Below, piece after piece: positions 10,304 to 20,800 of a stretch of 60,000 nucleotides of DNA. Below the pieces are notes generated by a model, which was given only the letters and a program-made list of their open reading frames with translations, was not told the DNA's origin and made no database searches. Each line of letters starts with the position of its first letter. Position 1 is the stretch's first letter. The stretch is from Strigamia acuminata (Eukaryota; Arthropoda; Chilopoda; Geophilomorpha; Linotaeniidae). The position numbers and the translations under genes were made by a program. Location: the NCBI GenBank assembly GCA_949358305.1, contig OX442316.1, forward strand, positions 15,750,001 through 15,810,000. The letters run 5' to 3'.

Positions 10304-12015
10304 TCAACGACTTTTCCAGACCATCAACAACCTTCCCAGACCTTTCCGACCTTCAACGACCTTCCCCAATCTTTCTCTACATTCCCTGACCAACCCCGAC
10401 CTTCTCCAACCTGTCCCGGCCTTCAACGACCTTCCTGACCTTCAACGACCTTTCCCGACCTTCAACGACCTTTCCCAACCTTCAACGACCTTCCCTGACC
10501 TTCAACGACCTTCCCAACCTTCAACAACCTTCTCCGACCTTCAACAACCTTCAACAACCTTCCCCGACCTTCAACAACTTTCCCCAACCTTCAACGACCT
10601 TCCCTGACCTTCAACGATCTTCCCCGACCTTCAACAACCTTCCCCGACCTTCAACAACCTTCAACAACCTTCCCCGACCTTCAACGACCTTCCTGACCTT
10701 CAACGACCTTCCCCGACCTTCCCTGACCTTCAACAACCTTCAACAACCTTCAACGACCTTCCCCGACCTTCAACTACCTTCCTGACCTTCAACGACCTTC
10801 GACGACCTTCCCTGACCTTCAACAACCTACCCTGACCTTTTCCGACCTTCAACGCCCTTTTCCGACCTTCAACAACCTTCAACAACCTTCCCCGACCTTC
10901 AACGACCTTTCCTGACCTTCAACAACCTTCCCCGACCTTCAACGACTTTTCCCGACCTTCAACGACCTTTCCTGACCTTCACCAACCTTCAACGACCTTC
11001 CCCAATCTTCTCTGACCTTCCCCGACCTTCAACAATTTTCCCTGACCTTGAACAACCTTCCCCGACCTTCAATGACCTTCCCCGACCTTCAACGTTCTTC
11101 AACAACCTGCCCTGACCTTCCCGACCTTCAACAACCTTCCCCAGCCTTCAACGACCTTCCTGACCTTCAACGACCTTCCCTGACCTTCAACGATCTTCCC
11201 CGACCTTCAACAACCTTCCCCGACCTTCAACAACCTTCAACAACCTTCCCCGACCTTCAACGACCTTCCTGACCTTCAACGACCTTCCCCGACCTTCCCT
11301 GACCTTCAACAACCTTCAACAACCTTCAACGACCTTCCCCGACCTTCAACTACCTTCCTGACCTTCAACGACCTTCGACGACCTTCCCTGACCTTCAACA
11401 ACCTACCCTGACCTTCCCCGACCTTCAACGCCCTTTTCCGACCTTCAACAACCTTCAACAACCTTCCCCGACCTTCAACAACCTTTCCTGACCTTCAACA
11501 ACCTTCCCCGACCTTCAACGACTTTTCCCGACCTTCAACGACCTTTCCTGACCTTCATCAACCTTCAACGACCTTCCCCAATCTTCTCTGACCTTCCCCG
11601 ACCTTCAACAACCTTCCCTGACCTTGAACAACCTTCCCCGACCTTCAATGACCTTCCCCGACCTTCAACGTTCTTCAACAACCTGCCCTGACCTTCCCGA
11701 CCTTCAACAACCTTCCCCAGCCTTCAACGACCTTCCTGACCTTCAACGACTTTCAACGACCTTCCCTGACCTTCAACAACCTTCAACGACCTTCCCTGGC
11801 CTTCAACAACCTTCAACGACCTTCCCCAACCTTCTCGACCTTCCTGACCTTCAACGACCTTTTCCGACCTTCAACGACCTTCCCCGACCTTCAACAATTT
11901 TCAACGATCTTGCCCGACCTTCCCGACCTTCAATGACCTTTGCCAACCTTCCCCTACCTTCCCTGACCTATCCCTATCTTCCCCGACCTGCCTCAACCTT
12001 CTCCGACCTTTAACG
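10304..12015. repeat. 1.7-kb minisatellite of ~10-bp subunits with a 576-bp higher-order repeat
   Basis: Built from two decamer-like subunits, ccttcaacaa/ccttcaacga and ccttccccga/ccttccctga, in irregular order. Superimposed is a long-range repeat: the segment starting 11048 recurs at 11624, exactly 576 bp later, with only a few differences, and similar order appears around 10500. Frames through it give Pro/Asp/Leu/Gln-rich peptides without significance. Confidence 0.9.
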
Positions 12016-12262
12016 ACCTTCGATCAGAAATGAGGTAAAAAATCATAGGGAATATACCAAGCGCGAAATGTAATTGTCGGGATAATTAGGTCAGCACGAA
12101 TCTTATCTGACAAGAAGATGAGTGCTGACCTAATCGCGACAATTAATCAAGGGCGAGGTGTATTTGATACGAGCATTTACCGATAGAAAATATAGTCAGA
12201 TAGTCAATCGTATCCAAACTGTCCTCGCCCCAAGGTAAAGAGGCGGCCGCCATAATGCTTGG
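12016..12262. other. Short intergenic spacer
   Basis: A hairpin-prone segment around 12072-12150 (gtcgggataattaggtcagc / gctgacctaatcgcgacaat, separated by ~25 bases) is the only structure seen. No coding evidence. Confidence 0.4.
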
Positions 12263-12942
12263 TAAGCTTGTTAACAGATCGGATTTGATCCGCATATCCG
12301 CGGATCGGATCGGATCGGATGCGGATGCGGATCGGAGCAAACCATCCGACCGCCATTTTAACTGCGGATCGGATGGGCGCTCAATCCGCACGCTAAATCC
12401 GCGGATGGAAATCCGTTAATCCGCGGATTGATCCTAACCATCCGCACCATCCGTAAATTTTCCTTTTTATCTTAATTAGGAAATAAAAATTCTACAAAAC
12501 AAAACAATCAACAAATATCATCTTTTTATTGCTCCTCCTAGTTAGTTATTCATCATTTACGTTTCGTGATCGTGATCGTGATTCGTGATTCGTGATTCGT
12601 GAAGAAAACGTCTCACATTTTCTTCGTTTTGAATCAAAGCAAAGAAAATGTGAGACGTTTTCTTCACGAATTACGATAATCAGTATCAGTATATTCAGTA
12701 ACAGTAATTATAGCAGTTTTTTCTTCGTTTTTATTAAAAACGAAGAAAAAATTGCTAAAATGATTAAATCCGCAACCCAATCCGCTGATCCGTGGATCGG
12801 ATCGGATTAGGCAGAGATTGATCCGAATTGTGCGGTTCATCCGCACGGATCGGATCAGATTGTCTTTCCGCCAATCCGCGAGATTCGGATCGGATGCGGA
12901 TTACCCGTGGATCCGCACGCATCCGATCCGTTAACAAGCTTA
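12263..12942. mobile_element. 680-bp hAT-like MITE with 8-bp target duplication
   Basis: A perfect 13-bp terminal inverted repeat, TAAGCTTGTTAAC at 12263 and GTTAACAAGCTTA ending at 12942, is flanked by the direct 8-bp duplication atgcttgg at 12255-12262 and 12943-12950. Next to the ends are clusters of ggatcggatc-type subterminal repeats, as in many hAT elements. No transposase frame is present. The interior holds two perfect-stem hairpins, at 12595-12671 and 12711-12757. Class is inferred from the 8-bp duplication and the subterminal repeats. Confidence 0.85.
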
Positions 12943-12956
12943 ATGCTTGGTTTGTA

Positions 12957-13178
12957 AAGCAACAATAATCGTTTTGCCGACCAATCCCGATGCGCGTAAC
13001 AAACCGCATTTGACGTTTGATGGTTGTTTCGTAAAATCCCCATCAGGGGACGCCAGTAGAAAAAGCAAAAATTCCCTGAAAAAATTCCTGGTAAAAAATT
13101 CCCGGTAATAACCAATGAGACGTCAAAAGCGGTTTGTTACGCGCGTCGAGATTGGTCGGGAGACCGATTGTTGTTTTG
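12957..13178. repeat. Inverted repeat with ~65-bp arms and ~80-bp loop
   Basis: The left arm includes gcgcgtaacaaaccgc (about 12994-13010) and the right arm its complement gcggtttgttacgcgc (about 13126-13142). Each arm extends further through an accaatcccgatgcg-type segment. It resembles a small MITE, but I could not define a clean target duplication. Confidence 0.65.
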
Positions 13179-13876
13179 TTAGGCCTAATCTCATTCACGG
13201 CTATTTTTAGACAAAGCTAGTGGTAAATTCTCACATACATATACCTATCTCCTACAGTTGCTGATTTATAAGATATCTGCAAAAAATCAAGTTTTCCGAC
13301 TACTTTTCTCTCTTGAAAAATTCTCTTTTGCGACCAACCATAACAGATAGGTATAGGAGTGTGATAATTAATCAATTTTTTAGCTCATTTTCAATCAATT
13401 GAGCTCATTTTCTGCACTTTTTCAATCAATTGAGCTCATTTTCTGCATTTTTTCAATCAATTGAGCTCATTTCCTGCACCTTTTCAATTTTGGTCAATTT
13501 TGACAATTTTTCCAAAGGTAGCCTTTGGGTTTTTGTCAAAATTTGGTGGAGAATTTGAAGAAATTTGAAAATAATCATAAAAAACCACAACTTTGAAAAA
13601 TGACTGATTAAAATGTTTTTATAATGTTTCTATAGTTTCTATAGTGTAGAATTTGTCAGGATACAGCATAAAAGCCTTTTTTCAAAAAAACGTAGATTTT
13701 TTAATTTACGTGTTTGACCCGAAAATCCATTTTCTGTGCCAATGCAGTTTTTGAGGATGGTTTTTGCCTGTTTTTGGCGTCCATTCCGTTAATTCAAACA
13801 CCAAAAATAGCTAAAGCAGAGATTTCGTACTTAAAACTGATTAGTGAGCCAGTTTCAAAACATACTTTTATTTATA
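13179..13876. other. Spacer downstream of the chitinase, with a short tandem repeat
   Basis: Contains a 30-bp class tandem at about 13384-13490 (caatcaattgagctcatttt repeated). The chitinase AATAAA signal (minus strand) lies at 13867-13872. No other gene is visible. Confidence 0.5.
13867..13872 (-). promoter_or_regulatory. Polyadenylation signal of the chitinase gene
   Basis: AATAAA on the minus strand only a few bases after the TAA stop, which would give a very short 3' UTR. Confidence 0.5.
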
Positions 13877-16800
13877 TTAAGCATTTTTATTTTTACATCC
13901 ACTGAGTGCAGCCCAATTGCAACAATTGCATGCTGTGGAGAACTGGAGAGGAGGAGGACACGAAAGTTCGAATTTAACGCCGTTGCTGCCGCACTTGTAG
14001 AATTTACCACAGTCGCTTTCGTGAGGAAGCAAATCACCATCGGCTTTGCATTCTGCAAAACACAAAAACGTGAAAAAGATTTAGCAACAATTTTGTGCTG
14101 ATAGGTGGTAGTTGGTAGCTGGTACCTCCTGTTTCACCGCCGCCTTGCGGACCGCCAACGCGCGGAGTGGTTGGTGGAGGCGCGGTTGTTGGTCGAGGTG
14201 TAATTGTGGTGCCTCCATTGCTGCCAGCCAATCCCATAGCATTATTAATGGCATTCATAAGTGGGTAACGGCCCACACCACAATGTTTCCCGTTGAAATC
14301 GTCCAGAGCGAGGTCCCAAACCATTGCTCCGCCGAGGCCCTTAGCTTTTAAAAACTCCACCTAGTAATCAAAGAAAAATTTCCAAATTTATTCAGTTTTT
14401 TTTCCCCAAATTTTTTCTTTGGAAAATATTTTTTTCCACATTTTCTGCGTTCAAAAATTGATTTTTTGAATTTATTTGTTTGAAAAATTGATTTTTTGAA
14501 TTTGTTTTTTTCAAAAATTGATTTTTTGAATTTATTTGTTTGAAAAATTGATTTTTTGAATTTGTTTGTTTGAAAAATTGATTTTTCGAATTTATTTGTT
14601 TCAAAAATTGATTTTTTGAATTTATTTGTTTGAAAATTTGATTTTTTGAATTTATTTGTTTGAAAATTTAATTTTTTGAATTTATTTGTTTGAAAAATTG
14701 ATTTTTTGAATTTATTTGTTTCAAAAATATTATTTCCACATTTTTTTCTGTTCCAAAAATTATTTTTTTGAATTTACTTTTTTTTTAAAACTTTTTTAAT
14801 TTCAAAAATATTTCGTCAAAATTTCTTTTTTTTTTTCGAAATTTAAATTTCGATTGTTTTGTTTCCCTCCTCACCTTCTTCTTGAGAATACTCTCATCAT
14901 CATAGCTCGTCCACTGCTTGTCTTTATAAGCAAACGGGCCCATCTTGCCACTCGGATCGGTTACGACCTTGCTCCACGACGTGCTGCAGATCTAAGCAGC
15001 AAACATTAAAAAAATCATTAAGCACATCCTGCTGCCACCCCGCCATTAACCCTCACCTCATAATAAGCCAAGATGCCACCTTCACCAGTGTATTTACCAG
15101 CTTGGCCAGGCCCAGACGTCTGCGCCCCAATCCCGTTATTACCAGCACTGGCCAACGTCCAAGAACGACCATACAAGGGCATGCCCAAGATGAGTTTCTC
15201 CTTCGGTGCCCCCATCTTAATGAAGTGCTCGACCGCGCCATCCTAACCGAAACGATAATCATTTCAAATTTCACCGCCAAAAAATACAAACGTGTCTCCA
15301 CCACTCACGTCGCTCAGACCATCCGGGCTGTAAATGGCGGCGTGGTGCCCCGTTTTTCCGTCCCAGGCCCCTTTAAAATCGTAGGCCATTATGTGGATTT
15401 GGTCCAAATCTCTTTAAGATAAAAATGTTTTTATAGTCGTTGGAGTTTGGGTGTTTGACCACTCACTGTCCCAGACTCTTGACGTCATAGGCTTCATCAA
15501 TCTTCCATTTGGCGCCAGACACGGCGGCTGTGAGAAGAAGATTGAACGGCTTGAATGCGGCTTTGAGTTCCTTGACGAATGTGGCGAAGTTGGCTTTGTC
15601 GTTAGGGGCTGGGTACTCCCAGTCGAGATCCAAGCCGTCGAAGCCGTGCAGTTTGATGAATGCGAGGGCGTTGCGGATGAAGTTTTCTCGCAGTTGTTTG
15701 TCGGAGACCATTTTCGAGTATTTGGAGCTGAGGCTGTCGGTCCAACCGCCGATTGCGATCAGAACTTTGAGTTTGTTGTTTTTCTTCTTGAGATCGACGA
15801 TTTTTTTCATGAATCCTGGATTGAAGGATAATTTGCTTGTGAATGTTTGTTGTGTTCAAAAAAATTAAAAGTGTTCTAGAGTAATCTCTTAAAAGCAGAA
15901 GTGTGTTCTGCAACAATCCCACTGAAGGTAAAAATTGAGTTCTACAACAATCTACTAGAAGCAAAAATATTCTACAACTCCCTAGATTTTAAAAGAAAAA
16001 AATGTGTGTTCTGCAACAATCCCCCTAGATTCTAGATAGAAGATGTTCTGCAACAATCCACTAGAAGGAAAAATGTTTTACGACAGTCGACAATCCACTA
16101 AAAAAAAATATTTTACAGCAATTCCTTAGAAAAATCAAATTTCTACAGCAATTCCTTAGAAAAATCAAATTTCTACAGCAATTCCTTAGACAAATCAAAT
16201 TTCTACAGGAATTCCTTAAATAATCAAATTTCTACAGCAATTCGTTAAAAAAATTAAATTTCTACAGCAATTCCTTAAAAAATCAAATTTCTAAGGCAAT
16301 TCGTTAGAAAAATTAAATTTATACAGCAATTCCTTGGAAAAATCAAATTTCTACAACAATTCCCTAGAAAAATCAAATTTCTACAACAATTCCCTAGAAA
16401 AATCAAAATTCTACAGCAATTCCTTAGAAAAATCAAAATTTTACAGGAATTCCATAGAAAAATCATATTTCTACAGCAATTCCTTAGAAAAATCAAATTT
16501 CTACAACAATTCCGTAGAAAAATCAAAATTCTACAGCAATTCCTTAGAAAAATCAAATTTCGTCAGCAATTCCTTAGAGAAATTAAATTTCTACAGCAAT
16601 TCCTTAGAGAAATTAAATTTCTACTGCAATTCCTTAGAGAAATCAAATTTCTACAACAATTCCCTAGAAAAATCAAATTCTCTAAAAAATTCATTTAATA
16701 TATCAAAATTTCCCCAAAATTAACTCATAAAAATCCAGTTATTATTGTTAGCTGTTAGTCTGAATTAAGCAACCAAATTCCTGCATCCTAAATCATCTCC

Positions 16801-17159
16801 AACCCCGACAGATCAATTTTTCATAACGCATTCCTTTTTTGTGCGCTTTACATGCAAATGCATTTTAGATTTCAATGGCTACGGCTCCCAAACAGAAATG
16901 TAAATAAAGCAAACAAACCTTGATTAACATCAAGATGTTGATCGTGGGATTTCATCGTGTACGTCGTATCATCCAAGATAGCAAAGGAATAAATGATTTG
17001 TGTGCAAAGTGTTGGGTCCACATCCTCTGGAGAGTATTTTCCATCTCCCGTGCGATACGTCGACCAGTTGGTGTAGTAACAAACGATCTTATCAGAAGCC
17101 GCCCAAGTCGTTGCAAAAATGGCGGTCAACGAGCAAAGAACAAGTATTGGCAAAACCAT
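13877..17159 (-). CDS. Chitinase, GH18 catalytic domain plus C-terminal CBM14
   Basis: Hydrolyses beta-1,4 bonds of chitin in cuticle or peritrophic matrix; secreted. Seven coding exons: 16919-17159, 15467-15815, 15309-15411, 15057-15242, 14875-14991, 14126-14360 and 13877-14052. All junctions are GT-AG and in phase, giving 1407 nt or 468 aa. A signal peptide (about residues 1-22) is followed by the GH18 barrel. The catalytic motif [11 protein letters not shown] spans residues 139-149 with acid E147, and [11 protein letters not shown] carries the substrate-holding Tyr/Asp. A Thr/Pro-rich linker (about 375-400) leads to a Cys-rich chitin-binding peritrophin-A domain (411-468). The one-catalytic-domain layout of ~470 aa resembles gut-type insect chitinases, but the group is not certain. 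Introns 1 and 5 carry private 30-bp minisatellites. The acceptor ends exactly at the start codon (cag|ATG). Confidence 0.93.
14440..14740. repeat. Intronic 30-bp minisatellite (chitinase intron 5)
   Basis: About ten copies of gaaaaattgattttttgaat followed by ttatttgttt fill most of the intron between the exons at 14875-14991 and 14126-14360. The frame it opens ([10 protein letters not shown] type) is an artefact. Confidence 0.85.
16110..16690. repeat. Intronic 30-bp minisatellite (chitinase intron 1)
   Basis: About 19 copies of ctacagcaattccttagaaa followed by aatcaaattt. The unit is exactly ten codons, so both strands show long spurious frames ([10 protein letters not shown] and its complement). 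Confidence 0.85.
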
Positions 17160-17229
17160 CTGCAAATTTTTTTTAAAAAAAAAAACATTAAAATTTTCAT
17201 AATTTTAAGCATCCAAAAAAAAGTTCTAC

Positions 17230-17280
17230 CTTGACACAGAAATATCAAGAGAAAAGTCAAATGGCAATTCTCAATTTATA
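17230..17280 (-). promoter_or_regulatory. Chitinase core promoter and 5' non-coding exon
   Basis: On the minus strand TATAAA lies at 17275-17280. About 30 bases downstream a short leader begins and ends at a donor (CAAG|GTAGAA, exon end 17230). It can splice to the acceptor at 17160-17161, which abuts the start codon. This fits a TATA-driven, regulated gene with a leader of some 20-25 nt in exon 1. Transcript data would be needed for the exact start. Confidence 0.6.
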
Positions 17281-17629
17281 GTACTCTAGAAAAATTGAGC
17301 CTTGTAAATATTTGCTTGTGCGAGTCAGCTGAAAACGAAATTTCTCTCTAATCACTTCATTTCATGCGACATCTGTTAACTAAACCCCAAAGAAATTTTG
17401 TTGTTGACTTTGAATTGACGTAATATGCAAAAACTATATAGATCAAATGCCATGACCGTAGCAAATGCATTTCTTGACAAAAAATATTTTTATTTTATAA
17501 AAACAAATTTCTTTTAGCGACACAATTGAATAAATACATAATTTTTATAATCCTATCATAAGAAATTGTTCTAAGTTGCATTAGGCACAGATTCGGATGA
17601 CACAGTGTTCGTTTGCATGGAAAATGACG
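17281..17629. other. Spacer between chitinase promoter and NRAMP 3' end
   Basis: AT-rich sequence without recognisable coding exons. It should contain the chitinase upstream control region (minus strand) and the end of the NRAMP transcript (minus strand). Confidence 0.4.
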
Positions 17630-17648
17630 TCACCCGCTGCCCGTGTAA
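17630..17648 (-). CDS. Possible alternative last coding exon of the NRAMP gene
   Basis: If the donor GTAGGT after 17902 is used and joined to the acceptor (TTATTTCAG) before 17648, the protein ends with Cys-Tyr-Thr-Gly-Ser-Gly and stops at 17630-17632, instead of ending with Trp. Both splice sites look good. No CAGUG-loop iron-responsive element was seen in the intervening sequence. Inference only. Confidence 0.35.
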
Positions 17649-17724
17649 CTGAAATAATAAAACATTTAAAAAAAAATTAAAAAGAACGAGATGAAATTGC
17701 GAGAAACATGGCGGATCCCATATC

Positions 17725-17768
17725 CCAGTACACTTGTGAATGGCACTTCCGGTTCACAACTATACTGG
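17725..17768. repeat. 44-bp hairpin element (copy 1 of 3)
   Basis: CCAGTACACTTGTGAA faces TTCACAACTATACTGG, 15-16 bp arms with two mismatches and a 12-base loop. It lies in the NRAMP 3' region. Relatives occur at 21457-21522 and 55704-55744. Confidence 0.65.
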
Positions 17769-17897
17769 AATTTATATTTCACGCCACGTTTTAGGCTTAA
17801 ATAACGGAAGTGAGTGTTAGAAACAAGAAAACGCGAAACATTTATAATGTACTTTGAATAAAATATGATTTGAAATTTAATTTTACAAACAGCAAAC

Positions 17898-20800
17898 CTA
17901 CCACGGATTACTTTGTACTTCCTGCTCCTGCAGGCTCGATGTATTGTACTGAAATTGCAAACAATGTTTAATCCATTTCAAATCACCCAAAGATTGCAGT
18001 TAGTAGAGTAGAGTGCAAGCGACAAATTTGACAGGAAAACATTAATTCTAATCCATTTTCAACACTCAAACTTACAAAATGCCTCGGCAGTTTAGTAAAT
18101 CCTAACGACGCCAATAAGAAAAGAACCTAAAATACAAAATGTATTAATAAAATAAAATAAAATGAATATTTTTTGTTTACCAAATAAACTACAAATCCCA
18201 GATAAACCCAGACGACAATTCCTATGAGTGTGAGAATTGCCCAATGATGAGTCACGTGGTTTAACACGTAATAACCAACGAAATACATGTTAATTGCAAT
18301 TACGACGACCGATAAAGCGCACGACATGATTTTATTTCCTCTGAAACAAAAAAGAAAAATTATATTTTAACGTCAAATTAGTTTTTCAACGGAATATTTA
18401 CAATCCGTTGCTGAATTCGCCCATGATTAGTTTGGAATTTGTAAATGTTATAGTGGGAATAAGAGCAAAAGGCAACTGCATGCTCATTAAAGCGTTTAAT
18501 AAGTCGTTAAAATCTGTTAGTTGATTAATTCCTTTTGTCGTTGCGATTAAAATCGTCGGTAAAATGGCGATGGATCGAGTTAGTAGAACTCGCATCCAAC
18601 GTGACCATTGAAGATTCAAAAAACCCTGAAAAGAAATTAATTATTATAAAATTGTTACATAAGGAATGAAAATTGCTTTATTTTTTATTACTTCCATCAC
18701 GAATTGTCCCGCATAAGTGCCTAGAAATTTAAAAAATAATTATTTTTATTGTTTAATCGTTGACATGTTGTTGTTGTTTTGGTACCGGTCATGGTTGAGC
18801 TCTGTCCTGCTGCTAGAATTCCAATAGCCCATATGTACAGTGCAGCATCTCCAAATTCACAGCCGAGATAAATTCCCTAAATTTATTAGATAAAATAAAA
18901 ATAGTCTATACTCTGGTTCGACTCAAGAGTATGCCCTTCTAAGAGCCGCATCACTGGTGTAGTGATCCAAAAATGTAGACCCAAACACCATAACAAACAT
19001 GAGTTTTTCACTCATATGTTCATAGAACCTTATTTAATAAGTTTAATAAGTATAATAAGTATAAAATAATCAAAATTATATCAACTTAAATGGTAATAAC
19101 AATCACAAATCATTATAAAAATAAAAACTACTTTTCCTAGTGGTAGTAATAAAACTTGAGTTAGGAGTAATGCGGCTCTTAGAAGGGTATACTCTTGAGT
19201 CGAACCAGAGTATAGATCACATTTCATCATTTGTTTCCTTAAAAAATTTAAATGTTTCCCTAAAAATTCGATTTTTTTCTCAAAAATCGATTTTTCCCTC
19301 AAAAATCGATTTTTCCCTCAAAAATCGATTTTTCCCTCAAAAATCGATTTTTCCCTCAAAAATCGATTTTTCCCTCAAAAATCGATTTTTCCTTCAAAAA
19401 ACGATTTTTCTCTCAAAAATCGATTTTTCCCTCAATAATCGATTTTTTCCTCAAAAATCTATTTTTCCCTTAAAAAACTATTTTTTCCTCAAAAATCGAT
19501 TTTTTCCTCAATAATCGATTTTTCCCTCAAAAATCGATTTTTCCCTCAAAAATCGATTTTTCCCTCAAAAAGCGATTTTTCCTTCAAAAAACGATTTTTT
19601 CCTTAAAAATCGATTTTTCCCTCAATAATCGATTTTTTTCTCAGAAATCGATTTTTCTCTCAAAAATCGATTTTTCCCTCAAAAATCGATTTTTTCCTCA
19701 AAAATCAATTTTTTCCTCAAAAATCGATTTTTCCCTCAAAAATCGATTTTTTCCTCAAAAATCGATTTTTTCTTCAAAAATCGATTTTTTTCCTCAAAAA
19801 TTGATTTTTTCCTCAAAAATCGATTTTTCCTTCAAAAATCGATTTTTTTCTCAATAATCGATTTTTTCCTCAAAAATCGATTTTTCCCTCAAAAATCGAT
19901 TTTTCCCTCAAAAATCGATTTTTCCCTCAAAAATCGATTTTTCCCTCAAAAATCGATTTTTCCCTCAAAAATCGATTTTTTCCTCAAAAATCGATTTTTC
20001 CCTCAAAAATCGATTTTTCCTTCAAAAAACGATTTTTTTTTTAAAAATCGATTTTTCCCTCAATAATCGATTTTTTCCTCAAAAATCTATTTTTCCCTAA
20101 AAAATCGATTTTTTCCTCAAAAATCGATTTTTTCCTCAAAAATCGATTTTTTCCTCAAAAATCGATTTTTCCCTCAAAAATCGATTTTTCCTTCAAAAAT
20201 CGATTTTTTTCTCAATAATCGATTTTTTCCTCAAAAAACGTTTTTTTCCTCAAAAATCGATTTTTTCCTCAAAAATCAATTTTTCCCTCAAAAATCGATT
20301 TTTTTCCTCAAAAATCGATTTTTCCCTCAAAAATTCGATTTTTTCCTCAAAAATCGATTTTTCCTTCAAAAATTCGATTTTTCTCTCAAAATTAATTTTT
20401 TCTCTTAAAAATTGAATTTTTCCCTCAATTTTAATTTTTCTCCCTTAAAAATTGAATTTTCTACATTAAAATTTGAATTATTGTATTTTCTTACTCCTTT
20501 GTATATGCTAGCATCCACTGTTTCGTTTTTCGTCTGTTAAAATTAAAATATTCGGTTAAATTAAATAATTTTTACAAATATTTGCGATTTTACTCACGGA
20601 AAACTCATCCGCGTGGGAGTTGTTATGACTCAAGCACAATTGATGCTAAATTAAATTATATTCCGTGTTAAATTCGATTATTTTTCCTTAAAATTAATCA
20701 AAACAAAAACAAAAACTTACAATATCATTTTCTGTTCGACCGTACAATCCCTGAGCGAAAACAGCGACAACAAACACATTGATCAAAAACGATATAAATA

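Noticed and set aside
10275-12013. Pro/Leu/Asp-rich ORFs of 70-130 codons
   Set aside because: They exist only because the minisatellite subunits lack stop codons in some frames; no start context, domain or splice signal supports them.
17649-17897. Iron-responsive element in the NRAMP 3' region
   Set aside because: I looked for a CAGUG loop with a bulged C stem; the only strong hairpin (17725-17768) has a different loop and belongs to a repeat family.
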